NCBI RefSeq assembly: GCF_900108455.1
Contig: NZ_FNWS01000001.1
Span: 248,001-312,000, forward strand
DNA from: Fructobacillus pseudoficulneus
Lineage (GTDB): Bacteria > Bacillota > Bacilli > Lactobacillales > Lactobacillaceae
Length of the DNA stretch: 64,000 bases
Direction: 5' to 3'
Program-made: the position numbers and the translations under genes
Notes under the pieces: generated by a model
Told to the model about the DNA's origin: nothing
What the model saw: the letters and a program-made list of their open reading frames with translations, nothing else
Database searches by the model: none
Part shown: in pieces, positions 40,098-49,184 of the stretch
Layout: each line of letters starts with the position of its first letter
Position numbering within the stretch: the first letter of the stretch is position 1

Positions 40098-40884
40098 GGT
40101 TCAAAAAGATCCGGTGAGCATTTTGCTTGGTTTGCCCGGCCAAGTCATCGGCCGTCATGCCCAGCGTTTCTGCCAGGCTGTCGATGACGTACTTGGTCCA
40201 GCCAGGTTCATTGGTCTTGCCTCGGTTAGGGACCGGTGCCAAATATGGTGCATCCGTTTCCACCAAAATCTGCTCCAGTGGCACAACCTTGGCTGCTTCC
40301 CGGACTTCTTCCGCCTTTTTAAAGGTGACAACACCGGAAAAAGAAATGTAATAACCAAGGTCAGCAAAGGCCTTGGCCTGTTCTGGCGTGCCGGAGAAAG
40401 AATGAATGACCGCCTTTTTAACATCGTTTTCTGTCAAAATTTGGTATACATCATCGAAGGCTTCCCGGTTATGAATCACAACCGGCAAATCGTTTTCTTT
40501 AGCCAACTTGATTTGAGCTAAGAAGGCCGCCTTTTGTATCGCTGGATCCGTATCCCAATGGTAGTCCAAGCCGGTTTCACCAACAGCGACCACCTTATCT
40601 TCGTGTAATTGCGCTGCCAACACCTTCAATGCTTCTTCATCGAAGTCTGGCGTGTCTTCTGGTTGGTAACCCAAAATGGCATAAACGCCATCATTTTCTT
40701 GGGCAATGGCCAAAGCGCGTTCGTTACCGACTTGGTTATAGCCAACGATATTCATTTCCAAAACCTGAAATTCGTGGGCCCGGCCCAGGTAAGCTGGCAC
40801 ATCAAAGAAAAGTTGGTCATCGTTTAAGTGGGTATGACTGTCATAAGATGGTGCTGGTTGTTCATTTGGATGATAAATCGCCAT
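40090..40884 (-). CDS. tatD: TatD-family metal-dependent DNase
   Basis: 264 residues of TIM-barrel hydrolase. Metal ligands in DSHTHLND, GETGLDYHWD, VIHNREAF, HSFSGTPEQA and ETDAPYLAP. Implicated in DNA or RNA 3' processing. Good SD AAGGAGG before ATG 40884; an extended -10 (TGTTAGAAT) about 25 nt upstream is the likely operon promoter for tatD-rnmV-ksgA. The N-terminus has ~13 extra residues before the first metal motif. Confidence 0.94.
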   Translation of the reverse strand: MAIYHPNEQPAPSYDSHTHLNDDQLFFDVPAYLGRAHEFQVLEMNIVGYNQVGNERALAIAQENDGVYAILGYQPEDTPDFDEEALKVLAAQLHEDKVVAVGETGLDYHWDTDPAIQKAAFLAQIKLAKENDLPVVIHNREAFDDVYQILTENDVKKAVIHSFSGTPEQAKAFADLGYYISFSGVVTFKKAEEVREAAKVVPLEQILVETDAPYLAPVPNRGKTNEPGWTKYVIDSLAETLGMTADDLAGQTKQNAHRIFLNHD

Positions 40885-40978
40885 AACGGCCTCCTTATAT
40901 TCCCTTTATTCTAACATAGCCCTTCTTTTTCAAGGCAAAAGGCCGTCATATGTCAGAGTTTTCATTCAATCTTTTCAT

Positions 40979-41003
40979 AAAAAAAGACTGCCACGGCAGT
41001 CTT
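40979..41003 (-). terminator. Terminator of yqhY-nusB
   Basis: AAGACTGC-CACG-GCAGTCTT plus T tract on the minus strand, directly after the nusB stop. Confidence 0.88.
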
Positions 41004-41004
41004 C

Positions 41005-41415
41005 TTATGCACCAACCGGCGCATAGTTTTTCAAAACACCATTGACGAATTGTGCATCCTGTTGGCTCGCAAATTCCTTCGCCAGTTCAACAGCCTCATC
41101 CACAACCACCTTGTAGGGGGCCGGTTCTGCTAGCTGCAATTCATAAACCGCAATTCGCAAGATGACCAAGTTGACGCGGGCAATCCGGTCAATCTTCCAG
41201 CCAAGGGCCAAGTGCTTCGCGATATCAGCATCTAAGTCCTTCTGTCGGGCTAAAACACCGTTTACCAACTGGGGCAAAAAGGCGTCATACTCAGCATCGC
41301 CAACAACCAAGTCGTACACCTGGTCAAGTTCTGCTTCGTCTGGCATTTGCTTGGCTGCGGCAAATAAAATTTGCACGGCCGCTTGCCGTTCTTCGTGTCG
41401 TGATAATTGAGTCAT
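41005..41415 (-). CDS. nusB: Transcription antitermination factor NusB
   Basis: 136 residues, all helical; with S10 (NusE) it binds boxA in rRNA operons. Family segments: LSRHEERQAAVQILFA, IDRIARVNLVILRIAVYEL, VVVDEAVELAKEFASQQDAQFVNGVL-type end. Overlaps yqhY stop by one base with GGAG upstream. Confidence 0.95.
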   Translation of the reverse strand: MTQLSRHEERQAAVQILFAAAKQMPDEAELDQVYDLVVGDAEYDAFLPQLVNGVLARQKDLDADIAKHLALGWKIDRIARVNLVILRIAVYELQLAEPAPYKVVVDEAVELAKEFASQQDAQFVNGVLKNYAPVGA

Positions 41416-41864
41416 TAGCTGGGCTCCTTTGCCAGGTCATGATCAAACAAATGGTTTGGGTCAAGAGTTTCATTTTCGTGTTCAGGCATCAAACCGGCAA
41501 TGGTCACATTGACTTTCGTCACTGTCAGGCCAGTTAAGTCAGCCAAATTCTTCTTGACTGATTGTTGGATGGCAAAGGCGACCTTTGGCACAACCACACC
41601 ATATTTCAAGACAACGGCAATATCAAAGACCAAGCCGTCGCCTTCTTGATGCAAAGTCACACCCTTGGTCTTTGACATGGTCGTCAAAGACTTTGGAAAG
41701 TGGTCATACACCTTTGATTGCATGGCAAAGACACCAGCAACTTCTTCGGTTGCTGCCTGTGCGATTAATTCCACCGCTTCTTTTGCCACCATTGTTTGGC
41801 CATCTGCTTGTGCTTCAGCGGTCAACAAAAAGTTCTTATCAGTTAGTGTAGCTTGCTTAGCCAT
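41415..41864 (-). CDS. yqhY: Asp23/Gls24-family envelope stress protein (YqhY)
   Basis: 149 residues of the Asp23/Gls24 family (VAKEAVELIAQAATEEVAGV, VVLKYGVVVPKVAFAIQQSVK, VTKVNVTIAGL). YqhY controls acetyl-CoA carboxylase activity in Bacillus. ATG 41864 is preferred over an in-frame TTG 4 codons upstream inside the SD. Order efp/yqhY-nusB as in Bacillus, but a terminator separates efp from yqhY on this strand only after efp. Confidence 0.92.
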   Translation of the reverse strand: MAKQATLTDKNFLLTAEAQADGQTMVAKEAVELIAQAATEEVAGVFAMQSKVYDHFPKSLTTMSKTKGVTLHQEGDGLVFDIAVVLKYGVVVPKVAFAIQQSVKKNLADLTGLTVTKVNVTIAGLMPEHENETLDPNHLFDHDLAKEPS

Positions 41865-41904
41865 GGACTCCTCCAATCAGCCGAATCGTTTCGACACCAA
41901 TTAA

Positions 41905-41936
41905 ATACAAAAGACTGCTTCGTTAAACAAAGCAGC
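41905..41936 (-). terminator. Terminator of efp
   Basis: CTGCTTTG-TTTAA-CGAAGCAG followed by TCTTTTG on the minus strand, just after the efp stop. Confidence 0.75.
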
Positions 41937-41946
41937 CTAAGAAACC

Positions 41947-42507
41947 TTAGGCCCGACCCTTGTAGGACCCATCTTCAGTATTAACGATAATTGTTTCACC
42001 TTCGTTGACGAAGTCTGGAACAGTAATTGTTGCCCCAGTTTCAACAGTTGCAGGCTTACCTGAACCAGTTGCTGTTGCACCCTTGATACCAGGTTGCGTT
42101 TCAATAACCTTCAACGTGACAGTTGATGGCAATTCAGCACCCAAAACTTCTGAACCATACATCGTAATCTTAACTTCCATACCTTCAAGCATGAACTTCA
42201 AAGCGTCTTGCAAGTTATCATCTGAGATGTTGATTTGTTCGTATGATTCCGTATCCATGAAGACACGACCATCATTTTCAGCGTACAAGTATGACATTGG
42301 GCGAGTTGAAATCTCGGCCTGTTCAAACTTATCACCAGGACGGAAAGTTACTTCGTTAACTGCACCCGTCCGCAAATTCTTCAACTTAGAGCGAACAAAG
42401 GCCGCTCCCTTTCCAGGCTTCACGTGTTGGAATTCCAATACACGCCAAATTGAGTTTGAGTATTCAATCGTCAAACCTGTTTTCAAATCATTCATGCCAA
42501 TTGCCAT
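41947..42507 (-). CDS. efp: Elongation factor P
   Basis: 186 residues, three beta barrels; rescues ribosomes stalled at polyproline. The tip loop is KPGKGAAF with lysine at the modified position, as in Bacillus-type EF-P. KOW-like start ([22 protein letters not shown]), C-terminal signature [19 protein letters not shown]. Extended -10 TGTTATAAT upstream; SD GAGGG at 8 nt. Own terminator. Confidence 0.96.
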   Translation of the reverse strand: MAIGMNDLKTGLTIEYSNSIWRVLEFQHVKPGKGAAFVRSKLKNLRTGAVNEVTFRPGDKFEQAEISTRPMSYLYAENDGRVFMDTESYEQINISDDNLQDALKFMLEGMEVKITMYGSEVLGAELPSTVTLKVIETQPGIKGATATGSGKPATVETGATITVPDFVNEGETIIVNTEDGSYKGRA

Positions 42508-42641
42508 GAGTATATCCCTCGTTCATTTAGTAATTATTATTTATTATAACAAAAATTCACCTAGGACGCACTGTTCTTTCACAAAAGAATATTCTCTCTT
42601 GCTAGTGGCAGTCGTGATTGTCCAGTTAATTTGCACAAAGT

Positions 42642-42701
42642 AGGACCAATTATCCAACAACCAGGTTCGTCAAGTGACGACTAGTGATTCCTATTGGTCC
42701 T
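42642..42701 (-). repeat. Nested inverted repeat at the 3' end of the two-TM gene
   Basis: AGGACCAAT (42642-42650) and ATTGGTCCT (42693-42701) are a perfect 9-bp inverted repeat 42 nt apart; inside lies CGTCA-2-TGACG. The distal arm covers the stop codon of the gene at 42691-42891. No T tract, so not a standard terminator. Confidence 0.45.
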
Positions 42702-42891
42702 CTTCTCGGTCTGCGAGCTGATATTTTTCAACCGCTAAGACACGGACCAGCATTTCAACAGCGAGGCCTAATAGTAGGACATCAATCAAGACGATGGCCC
42801 ACAGTGGATAATCATGATTATTCATATAGAACAAAGATCCCATTAAAATCAGTACGAGTGTTACCCGAACGATTAAACGTTGTGATTTCAT
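42691..42891 (-). CDS. Small two-helix membrane protein, unknown
   Basis: 66 residues from ATG 42891 (MKSQRLIVRVTLVLILMGSL). Two TM segments (about 6-24 and 33-54) joined by a short loop MNNHDYP and a basic/acidic tail KYQLADREEDQ. SD is GGGGG at about 7 nt. The frame is open further upstream (to 42969) without a better start. Not recognised. Confidence 0.6.
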   Translation of the reverse strand: MKSQRLIVRVTLVLILMGSLFYMNNHDYPLWAIVLIDVLLLGLAVEMLVRVLAVEKYQLADREEDQ

Positions 42892-43055
42892 TTGCAGCCC
42901 CCAATCGATTGATAAGTGGCTCCCAGTGTAACAAGCCCGCTTATCCTTGGCTGCTAAATCCAACGACAATGAGATAACATTTTATTGAAAGTATTGCGTT
43001 TTGATTAGCACCAACACGGATTAGCCAAGAAAGTTTCAAATCATTTCATGGAGAT

Positions 43056-43083
43056 GAAAAAAAGATTAACCGACAATCTTTTT
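43056..43083. terminator. Orphan terminator-like hairpin in the 42892-43313 gap
   Basis: AAAAAGATT-7-AATCTTTTT with T runs on both strands, but no gene stops nearby. The surrounding 420-bp gap shows no convincing ORF; its right end holds the rpoY promoter (TGGTAAAAT, 43252-43260). Confidence 0.45.
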
Positions 43084-43313
43084 GAGCAAACTTGCCGTAT
43101 TAAATCAACCTGTAGCAAATGTGCCGACAATTGAACAAAGCATTTGGCCAGTTTTCTTGCCGGTCAGTCAGCCTCTCCTTTTGAACAAAACAAGGAAAAA
43201 GGAAATTGTTGGCCGAGGTTTTGGAAAAGACCAGCAAGCCGGCTCTGGCTGTGGTAAAATAGAAGTTAAGGTTTTCGTTCGTGATCAATAAAAAATTAAA
43301 CTTGGAGGAACAC

Positions 43314-43529
43314 ATGGTTTACAAAGTTTACTATCAAACAAGCAAGGACCGCAATCCAAAGCGGGAAGATACACACGCCTTTTATATTGAGGCTGAATCA
43401 CAACCGGCAGCACTTGCCGCCGTACAAGCAAACACAGATTTCAACATTGAAACAGTTGAAGAACTTTCTGACGCAGCACTGGTGTACGAACAGGCTAGTC
43501 CAGAATTTAAGTTAACGACCTTCGCCTAA
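43314..43529 (+). CDS. rpoY: RNA polymerase epsilon subunit
   Basis: 71 residues from ATG 43314 (MVYKVYYQTSKDRNPKREDT), right after TTGGAGGA. Matches RpoY/YkzG, a small Bacillota RNA polymerase accessory subunit resembling phage Gp2. TAA overlaps the rnjA ATG (TAATG), the conserved rpoY-rnjA pair, with obvious translational coupling. Confidence 0.95.
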   Translation: MVYKVYYQTSKDRNPKREDTHAFYIEAESQPAALAAVQANTDFNIETVEELSDAALVYEQASPEFKLTTFA

Positions 43530-45211
43530 TGTCAGCAGTTGATATTAAGCCCAACGAAGTCGGCGTTTATGCCCTTGGTGGACTTGGCGAAATTGGAAAA
43601 AACACTTATGGAATCGAATATCAAGATGAAATCATCGTCGTTGATGCTGGAATTAAGTTTCCAGAAGATTCTCTTTTAGGAATTGACTACGTTATTCCTG
43701 ACTACTCGTACTTAGTCGAAAACATTGACAAGGTTAAAGCTCTGGTAATCACCCACGGACACGAAGACCACATCGGGGCGATTGCTTATTTCTTGCAAGC
43801 CGTCAATGTTCCAGTTTATGCCGGCCCTTTGGCAATGGCCCTCATTCGCAACAAGCTCGAAGAAAAGCAGATGCTTAATCGAGTGGAGTTGCATGAAATC
43901 ACGGATGGTTCTGTGATTGAATTTGACAAAACTTCTGTCGAATTTATCCGGACCACCCACTCAATCCCAGACGTTTTTGCCGTTGCGGTGAAGACACCAG
44001 TGGGAACAATTGTCGAAACGGGTGACTTCAAATTTGATTTGACCCCCACGACCAAGCAAAAGCCAAACCTTTGGTCAATGGCTCGTGTTGGTGAAGAAGG
44101 CGTTTTGCTTTTGATGTCAGATTCAACCAACGCTGAACGGCCCGAATGGACCAAGTCAGAAGCTTGGGTCGAAAAGACGGTTCAAAAGTTATTTGAGCAA
44201 TTAAAGCACGGTCGGATTATCTTTGCGACCTTTGCTTCCAACATGAACCGAATCAAGATGGCCACTGATGCCGCTATCAAGCACAATCGTAAGATTGCCG
44301 TCTTTGGTCGGTCAATGGAATCTGCGATGGCAAACGGTCGCGCCCTGGGTTACTTAAACATCCCAGATGACGCCTTGATTGAACAGTCACAGATTAAAAA
44401 CATCCCAGATGATGAACTCTTGATTCTTTCAACTGGTTCTCAAGGGGAATCAATGGCTGCCTTGGCTCGAATTGCCAACGGTACCCACAAACAAGTCCGC
44501 TTGAAGCCAAATGATAATGTGATTTTCTCTTCTTCACCAATCCCCGGTAATACCGCTTCGGTTAACGCCGTGATTAATAAGCTTGAAGAAGGTGGCGCAA
44601 ACGTCATTCATGGAAAGCTAAACAACATTCACACTTCTGGTCACGGTGGCCAAGAAGAACAGAAGTTGATGATTTCTTTGATGAAGCCCGAATACTTCAT
44701 GCCAGTCCACGGTGAATACCGGATGTTAAAGGTTCACGCCGGCCTCGCTGAAGAATTAGACGTGCCAAAGGATCACACATTCATCTTGGAAAATGGGGAC
44801 GTCTTGGCACTCGATGGTGTTAACCCACCACGGATTGCTGGACACTTCCCTGCCGAAGATACTTATATCGACGGCTCTGGTATTGGTGACATTGGTTCAA
44901 TCGTCTTGCACGACCGGTTGAAGTTATCGCAAGATGGTTTGGTAATTGTGACCGCGACAATCGATTTGAAAAAGAAGGAAATTCTTTCTGGTCCCGATAT
45001 TCTATCACGTGGTTTTGTCTACATGCGTGAATCCGGTGACCTGATTAACGATGGTCGTCACGTCATTTTCAATACCATTCGGAAGGCCATGGCAGCCAAG
45101 AATGCTAACGAATCTGATATTCGTCAGGCAATCATTGATGACTTATCAAAGTATTTGCATAAAGAAACGGCTCGAAAGCCAATGATTTTGCCAATGCTAA
45201 TTATGATTTAA
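43529..45211 (+). CDS. rnjA: Ribonuclease J1
   Basis: 560 residues; 5'-to-3' exonuclease and endonuclease central to mRNA decay and rRNA maturation. Beta-lactamase core with HGHEDH at 76-81, beta-CASP domain (FASNMNRIKMATDAA, GRSMESAMANGR), SGHGGQEEQKLM and HGEYRML metal/phosphate motifs, and a C-terminal domain. No separate SD; start by coupling to rpoY. Confidence 0.96.
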   Translation: MSAVDIKPNEVGVYALGGLGEIGKNTYGIEYQDEIIVVDAGIKFPEDSLLGIDYVIPDYSYLVENIDKVKALVITHGHEDHIGAIAYFLQAVNVPVYAGPLAMALIRNKLEEKQMLNRVELHEITDGSVIEFDKTSVEFIRTTHSIPDVFAVAVKTPVGTIVETGDFKFDLTPTTKQKPNLWSMARVGEEGVLLLMSDSTNAERPEWTKSEAWVEKTVQKLFEQLKHGRIIFATFASNMNRIKMATDAAIKHNRKIAVFGRSMESAMANGRALGYLNIPDDALIEQSQIKNIPDDELLILSTGSQGESMAALARIANGTHKQVRLKPNDNVIFSSSPIPGNTASVNAVINKLEEGGANVIHGKLNNIHTSGHGGQEEQKLMISLMKPEYFMPVHGEYRMLKVHAGLAEELDVPKDHTFILENGDVLALDGVNPPRIAGHFPAEDTYIDGSGIGDIGSIVLHDRLKLSQDGLVIVTATIDLKKKEILSGPDILSRGFVYMRESGDLINDGRHVIFNTIRKAMAAKNANESDIRQAIIDDLSKYLHKETARKPMILPMLIMI

Positions 45212-45228
45212 TAATTTTTTTAAAAAAT

Positions 45229-45261
45229 GTTGACACAATTTGCTGTGTCAGCGTTTTTTTT
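45229..45261 (+). terminator. Terminator of rpoY-rnjA
   Basis: GTTGACACA-6-TGTGTCAGC followed by eight T, about 18 nt after the rnjA stop. Confidence 0.9.
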
Positions 45262-45274
45262 CGTTCAAATCTGC

Positions 45275-45337
45275 TATTATTAGATAGTAACGTTAATAAT
45301 TAAGATTGTTTTGCATTAAATGTTCGTATTTTACGAA
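45275..45337 (+). promoter_or_regulatory. ppcA promoter and leader dyad
   Basis: Extended -10 TGC-TATTAT (45275-45280). In the leader, TTCGTA-TTT-TACGAA (45323-45337) is a perfect dyad just before the SD. It overlaps AATGTTCGTATTT (45319-45331), a PurBox with one mismatch on the minus strand. Confidence 0.4.
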
Positions 45338-45354
45338 GCAACAGGAGTTCAACC

Positions 45355-46872
45355 ATGCCAGACCGAAAAATTCCAGCCATTATGGGAACCCAACATCCCG
45401 ATAACGCCAATGCCCCCTTCTGGGACACGGCCCAGCAGCCCTTCATCAGTGCTTACCGGGAAACCGATGAGGCCTTCGCTAACTATCAAGTTTTGGATGT
45501 TGATGAGTATATGTGGGACTGGGAAGGCAAGCATGCCGATGCTGCCGTTCTCGACCGGCTTTTTTCTACCCACTACGACTATTTCAAGGAAGAACAGCTT
45601 GGTCGCGATAAGTTCTTGACCTTCCGCTTTCCAAATATTTGGGAAGAAAAGGGCTACAACTTAATGCAGGCGATGACGGCCTTCTTGAGTTCGGAAGACT
45701 TTGCCCATGACCTTGGCTTTGACCAACGCCCCCTCTTTGAAGCCATCCTTCCAATGGCCCAACGCGCTGATCAAATTTTGGAAATGCAACTGTTGTTTGA
45801 AAAGTTGGCGACTTTTAAGGATACTACCTTTACGCCAACAGAAGAAAACAAGACTTATATCGAAATGATTCCCCTTTTTGAGGAATTTGAAACCCAGTAC
45901 CATGCACCAGAAATTCTAAAAGAATACCTTGACCTCCATGAGCAACACTTTGGTTTTCGACCAAAGTCACTGCGGGTCTTCTTGGCTGGGTCTGACTCTG
46001 CCCTGTCTGCCGGCTTCATGTCTTCGATTATTGGGAACAAATTAGCCCTGGCCCGTCTGCACCAATTTGCTAAAGAAGAAGGAATTGAGATCTATCCAAT
46101 CTCTGGAACTGGGTCTGCCATCTTCCGCGGTGGTTTGTCACCCCTGCGGGTCGAGCGCTATGTTCGTGAATTTGCCGGTGTCCGCACGGCCACGGTCCAA
46201 TCCGCCTTCCGCTACGACTTTCCGCTTGAAGAAACCAAGGCCGGCATCAAGTACCTCAAGGAGCACCTGCCAGCAGCTAAGCCAATTGAAATCGACGCAG
46301 CGGATGAGACTGTCCTATCAGAAATTGCGCAAAAGTCTGCCGCCTTTTACCAGGACACTTTGGAGCAAATCGTGGTGGATGTGCAACCAATTTTCAAGGC
46401 CTTTCCAAAGCGCCGCGACCGCCGTCAACACGTTGGTTTCTTGGGCTACTCACGATCCGTTGACAATGTTGAATTGCCTCGTGCCATCAACTTCACCGGT
46501 GCCTTTTATTCAATTGGTTTGCCACCCGAATTTATCGGCTTCGGTCGGGCCTATGCGAGCCTGAACGATGACCAGCTCGCTGTCTTAAAACGCTACTACC
46601 CAAGTATGCAAGAAGACTTCAACGAGTTGTCCCACTACGTCAATTTGGACTCCTTGGCCATCTTAAAGACACAAAGTCCCGCCTGGGCCGAGGTCGAAGA
46701 AGACATCAACATCCTCAAGGAGGCCTTCGATCTAAAGATTGGTCCGGAAACACTGGCGCAAGAACAGCATTTTGAGATTGCCTCGCAGGTTGTCCAAATG
46801 AAGGAAGGCGCACCAATTGCCATCACTGCCTTGATTAACCGGATGGCGCAACTACGTCATTTCCTCGGCTAG
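45355..46872 (+). CDS. ppcA: Archaeal-type phosphoenolpyruvate carboxylase
   Basis: 505 residues, about half the length of the bacterial enzyme, beginning MPDRKIPAIMGTQHPDNANAP, the signature of the archaeal PepcA family also found in Leuconostoc and Oenococcus. It carboxylates PEP to oxaloacetate, feeding aspartate and thereby pyrimidine and purine synthesis in a cell without a full TCA cycle. Further motifs: ISGTGSAIFRGGLSP, VQSAFRYDFP, FTGAFYSIGLPPEFIGFGRA. AGGAG precedes ATG 45355. Confidence 0.96.
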   Translation: MPDRKIPAIMGTQHPDNANAPFWDTAQQPFISAYRETDEAFANYQVLDVDEYMWDWEGKHADAAVLDRLFSTHYDYFKEEQLGRDKFLTFRFPNIWEEKGYNLMQAMTAFLSSEDFAHDLGFDQRPLFEAILPMAQRADQILEMQLLFEKLATFKDTTFTPTEENKTYIEMIPLFEEFETQYHAPEILKEYLDLHEQHFGFRPKSLRVFLAGSDSALSAGFMSSIIGNKLALARLHQFAKEEGIEIYPISGTGSAIFRGGLSPLRVERYVREFAGVRTATVQSAFRYDFPLEETKAGIKYLKEHLPAAKPIEIDAADETVLSEIAQKSAAFYQDTLEQIVVDVQPIFKAFPKRRDRRQHVGFLGYSRSVDNVELPRAINFTGAFYSIGLPPEFIGFGRAYASLNDDQLAVLKRYYPSMQEDFNELSHYVNLDSLAILKTQSPAWAEVEEDINILKEAFDLKIGPETLAQEQHFEIASQVVQMKEGAPIAITALINRMAQLRHFLG

Positions 46873-46904
46873 ACTGGGTCTAAATGGCCTTTTTGCGAAA
46901 TTTC

Positions 46905-46992
46905 TGCTATAATTGTCATATTCAGAAAACAAAAGAATTTTGTTAACCTTTTAAGAGTTTTGACTCGGGGCATGCGTAGGCATGCCTTTTTT
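46905..46992 (+). promoter_or_regulatory. Promoter and terminator-bearing leader before the DagK-like gene
   Basis: Extended -10 TGC-TATAAT (46905-46913), then AACAAAA-GAA-TTTTGTT and GAGT-TTTG-ACTC hairpins, then a terminator GGCATGC-GTAG-GCATGCC-TTTTTT ending at 46992, only 26 nt before the next gene. It may be the ppcA terminator plus an unrelated promoter, a ~70-nt RNA, or an attenuator. Confidence 0.5.
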
Positions 46993-47018
46993 ATCGACAA
47001 GAAGCAGATTTGAAAATT

Positions 47019-47933
47019 ATGACACAAGCACATTTTATTATTGATACCACCATTATTCGTCACAAGGACCTGGGCGCACTCGATCAAATTCAAGGGCAAC
47101 TCACCCAAAGCAACTTGGTTGAAAGCTTTCAAAAAGTCACCAAGCAAAACCCGGCCTCAAACCTCGCTAAGCGACTCGTCAAGACGATTAACTCTGAAGA
47201 AGTGGTACCCCTTGTCATCATTGGTAACCAAGCCACGATGAACGCGATTTTAAATGGCCTTTTGGCGGTTGATGAGAACATTCGCTGGCCTTTGCTGCTG
47301 ATTGACTGGCCGGCTAAGGACGTCAAAGCTGAACAAATTTCCGGACAAATCCTTGCCTCATTGCACCAAGAACAAATTCAGCAGGTCCGACTCGGACGCC
47401 TTGATGGCCTGGTACCAAAGCAAGGTAGCCAATTTTTCTTGGATAACTTCCAAATTGGCCCAGACTTTTTCGCTGTGATGCCTAAATTTGACCAAAAAAT
47501 TTCATTACGAAACGCCAGCCACCAATTATTGCACTTCTGGAGCGACCGTTCTCGGAACCAAAGCAAGGTGACCTTCTCCTGGACCCTACGCTTTGGGGCT
47601 ACCTATCAAAATCATAGTAACAGCCTTGGCTTGCAAATTATGCTTGGTGAAAATGATCAGGATAATCAAGTCCGGATCATTAACCAACTGCCTTGGCCAA
47701 GATTGTTCATGACCTACCTCCGTGGTAAAAAAGGGGCCGATAATCCCGGTCGTCGTGGCTTTACTACTTTGACGTTGGGACAAAACGAACCGGCCGACTT
47801 TCACATTAAGGATATCCAAACCGTTAAGGCCGACAGCCGTCTCCTACCTTCCGGAGCCTACTCCTTTACATTGACTAGTCACGACCACTACCCAATCTTA
47901 GTGGCTGCTACTAGTACTCAAATTAGCAAATAA
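47019..47933 (+). CDS. Degenerate diacylglycerol-kinase-like protein
   Basis: 304 residues with the outline of the DagK/BmrU lipid-kinase fold but no active site. The nucleotide loop that reads GGDGTxNEVxNG in active kinases is here IIGNQATMNAILNG, and the second ATP motif (PxGTxNDFAR) reads WPAKDVKAEQ. Later GRLDG and SGAYSF match the C-terminal beta domain. No signal or TM. It looks like a pseudoenzyme maintained as an intact ORF. No SD before ATG 47019; an in-frame TTG at 47010 is an alternative. Confidence 0.55.
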   Translation: MTQAHFIIDTTIIRHKDLGALDQIQGQLTQSNLVESFQKVTKQNPASNLAKRLVKTINSEEVVPLVIIGNQATMNAILNGLLAVDENIRWPLLLIDWPAKDVKAEQISGQILASLHQEQIQQVRLGRLDGLVPKQGSQFFLDNFQIGPDFFAVMPKFDQKISLRNASHQLLHFWSDRSRNQSKVTFSWTLRFGATYQNHSNSLGLQIMLGENDQDNQVRIINQLPWPRLFMTYLRGKKGADNPGRRGFTTLTLGQNEPADFHIKDIQTVKADSRLLPSGAYSFTLTSHDHYPILVAATSTQISK

Positions 47934-47970
47934 AAAAATGCTGCCTCATTAATTTGAGTCAGCTTTTTTG
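47933..47970. terminator. Bidirectional terminator between the DagK-like gene and metK
   Basis: GCTG.CTCA-6-TGAG.CAGC with one mismatch and A/T runs both sides, between converging genes. Confidence 0.8.
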
Positions 47971-47986
47971 TTTTAATTTAGTACTT

Positions 47987-49147
47987 TTAGTCAAGGGCAG
48001 CCTTGATGTCTTCAACCCGGTCCAACTTTTCCCAAGGTAGGTCTAAGTCAGGGCGGCCAAAGTGACCATAAGCAGCCGTTTGCTTATAAATTGGACGACG
48101 CAAGTCCAATGTATTGATAATGGATAATGGTCGGAAGTCAAAGAGCTTTTCAACCACCGCTTCAATTTTATCCTCGGCCACTTTGGCAGTGCCAAAGGTT
48201 TCAATGTTTAATGAGACGGGCTTGGCCACACCAATAGCATAGGCAACCTGCAATTCAATCCGGTCAGCCACACCAGCCGCCACCAAATTTTTAGCAACGT
48301 AGCGAGCGTAATAGGCAGCAGAACGGTCGACCTTAGTAGCATCCTTACCAGAAAAGGCCCCACCACCGTGATGAGCGGCCCCACCATAAGTATCCACAAT
48401 AATCTTTCGACCAGTCAAACCAGAATCTGCTTGCGGTCCACCCAAAACAAAGCGGCCAGAAGGGTTAATGTAGTACCTGGTTTGTTCATCAACTAGGTCA
48501 GCAGGCAAAACGGGATCAAGAACCAGGCGCTTGATGTCTTTTCGTAATTGGTCCAAGGAAACCGTTTCATCATGCTGCGTTGACAAGACAACGGCCGCAA
48601 TCCGCTTAACTGAGCCATCATCCTCTAATTCCAAGGTAACTTCGCCTTTGGCATCGGGACGCAAATAAGGTACTTGAACTTCTTGGCGAACCTGCTTGAT
48701 TTGACGCATCATTTGATGAGACAAGTCTAGGGCTAGGGGCAAATAGTCGGTCGTCTCATTGGTAGCATAACCAAAGACCATCCCCTGATCGCCGGCACCC
48801 AGCTGGTCCGGGTCATCTTCGGCAGCATCGACCGCCTGTGCGATGTCTGGTGACTGTTCAACAATCTTATTTGAAACGTTGATTGAGTCGGCTGAGAACC
48901 CATATTCTGGTTGGTCATAACCAATCTCTTTGATGGTGTCGACCGCGATTTGACGGACGTTGACGTAGGCTGAGGTTGATAATTCACCAAAGATGGAAAC
49001 ATCACCAGTTGAAGTCGTCACCTCAATGGCAGCCCGGGCCTTCGGGTCTTCCGCCAAAACCGCATCCAAGATGGCATCGGCAATTTGGTCAGCTACCTTA
49101 TCGGGGTGGCCATTAGCGACTGATTCTGCAGTAAAAAATTTTGTCAT
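47987..49147 (-). CDS. metK: S-adenosylmethionine synthetase
   Basis: 386 residues making SAM from methionine and ATP. Motifs: [45 protein letters not shown] and the P-loop [18 protein letters not shown] before ATG 49147. Its leader carries a SAM-I riboswitch with terminator (49185-49309), giving feedback by its own product. Confidence 0.97.
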   Translation of the reverse strand: MTKFFTAESVANGHPDKVADQIADAILDAVLAEDPKARAAIEVTTSTGDVSIFGELSTSAYVNVRQIAVDTIKEIGYDQPEYGFSADSINVSNKIVEQSPDIAQAVDAAEDDPDQLGAGDQGMVFGYATNETTDYLPLALDLSHQMMRQIKQVRQEVQVPYLRPDAKGEVTLELEDDGSVKRIAAVVLSTQHDETVSLDQLRKDIKRLVLDPVLPADLVDEQTRYYINPSGRFVLGGPQADSGLTGRKIIVDTYGGAAHHGGGAFSGKDATKVDRSAAYYARYVAKNLVAAGVADRIELQVAYAIGVAKPVSLNIETFGTAKVAEDKIEAVVEKLFDFRPLSIINTLDLRRPIYKQTAAYGHFGRPDLDLPWEKLDRVEDIKAALD

Positions 49148-49184
49148 TTCTTTTTCTCCTTTAAATTAACTAACAATTAAGAGA

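Noticed and set aside
43048-43134. 28-codon cysteine-containing ORF (MEMKKRLTDN...)
   Set aside because: Starts without proper SD spacing and is built from the orphan terminator hairpin; no promoter seen.
46869-47147. 92-codon minus-strand ORF after ppcA
   Set aside because: Spans the terminator/promoter leader and the start of the DagK-like gene, with no SD.
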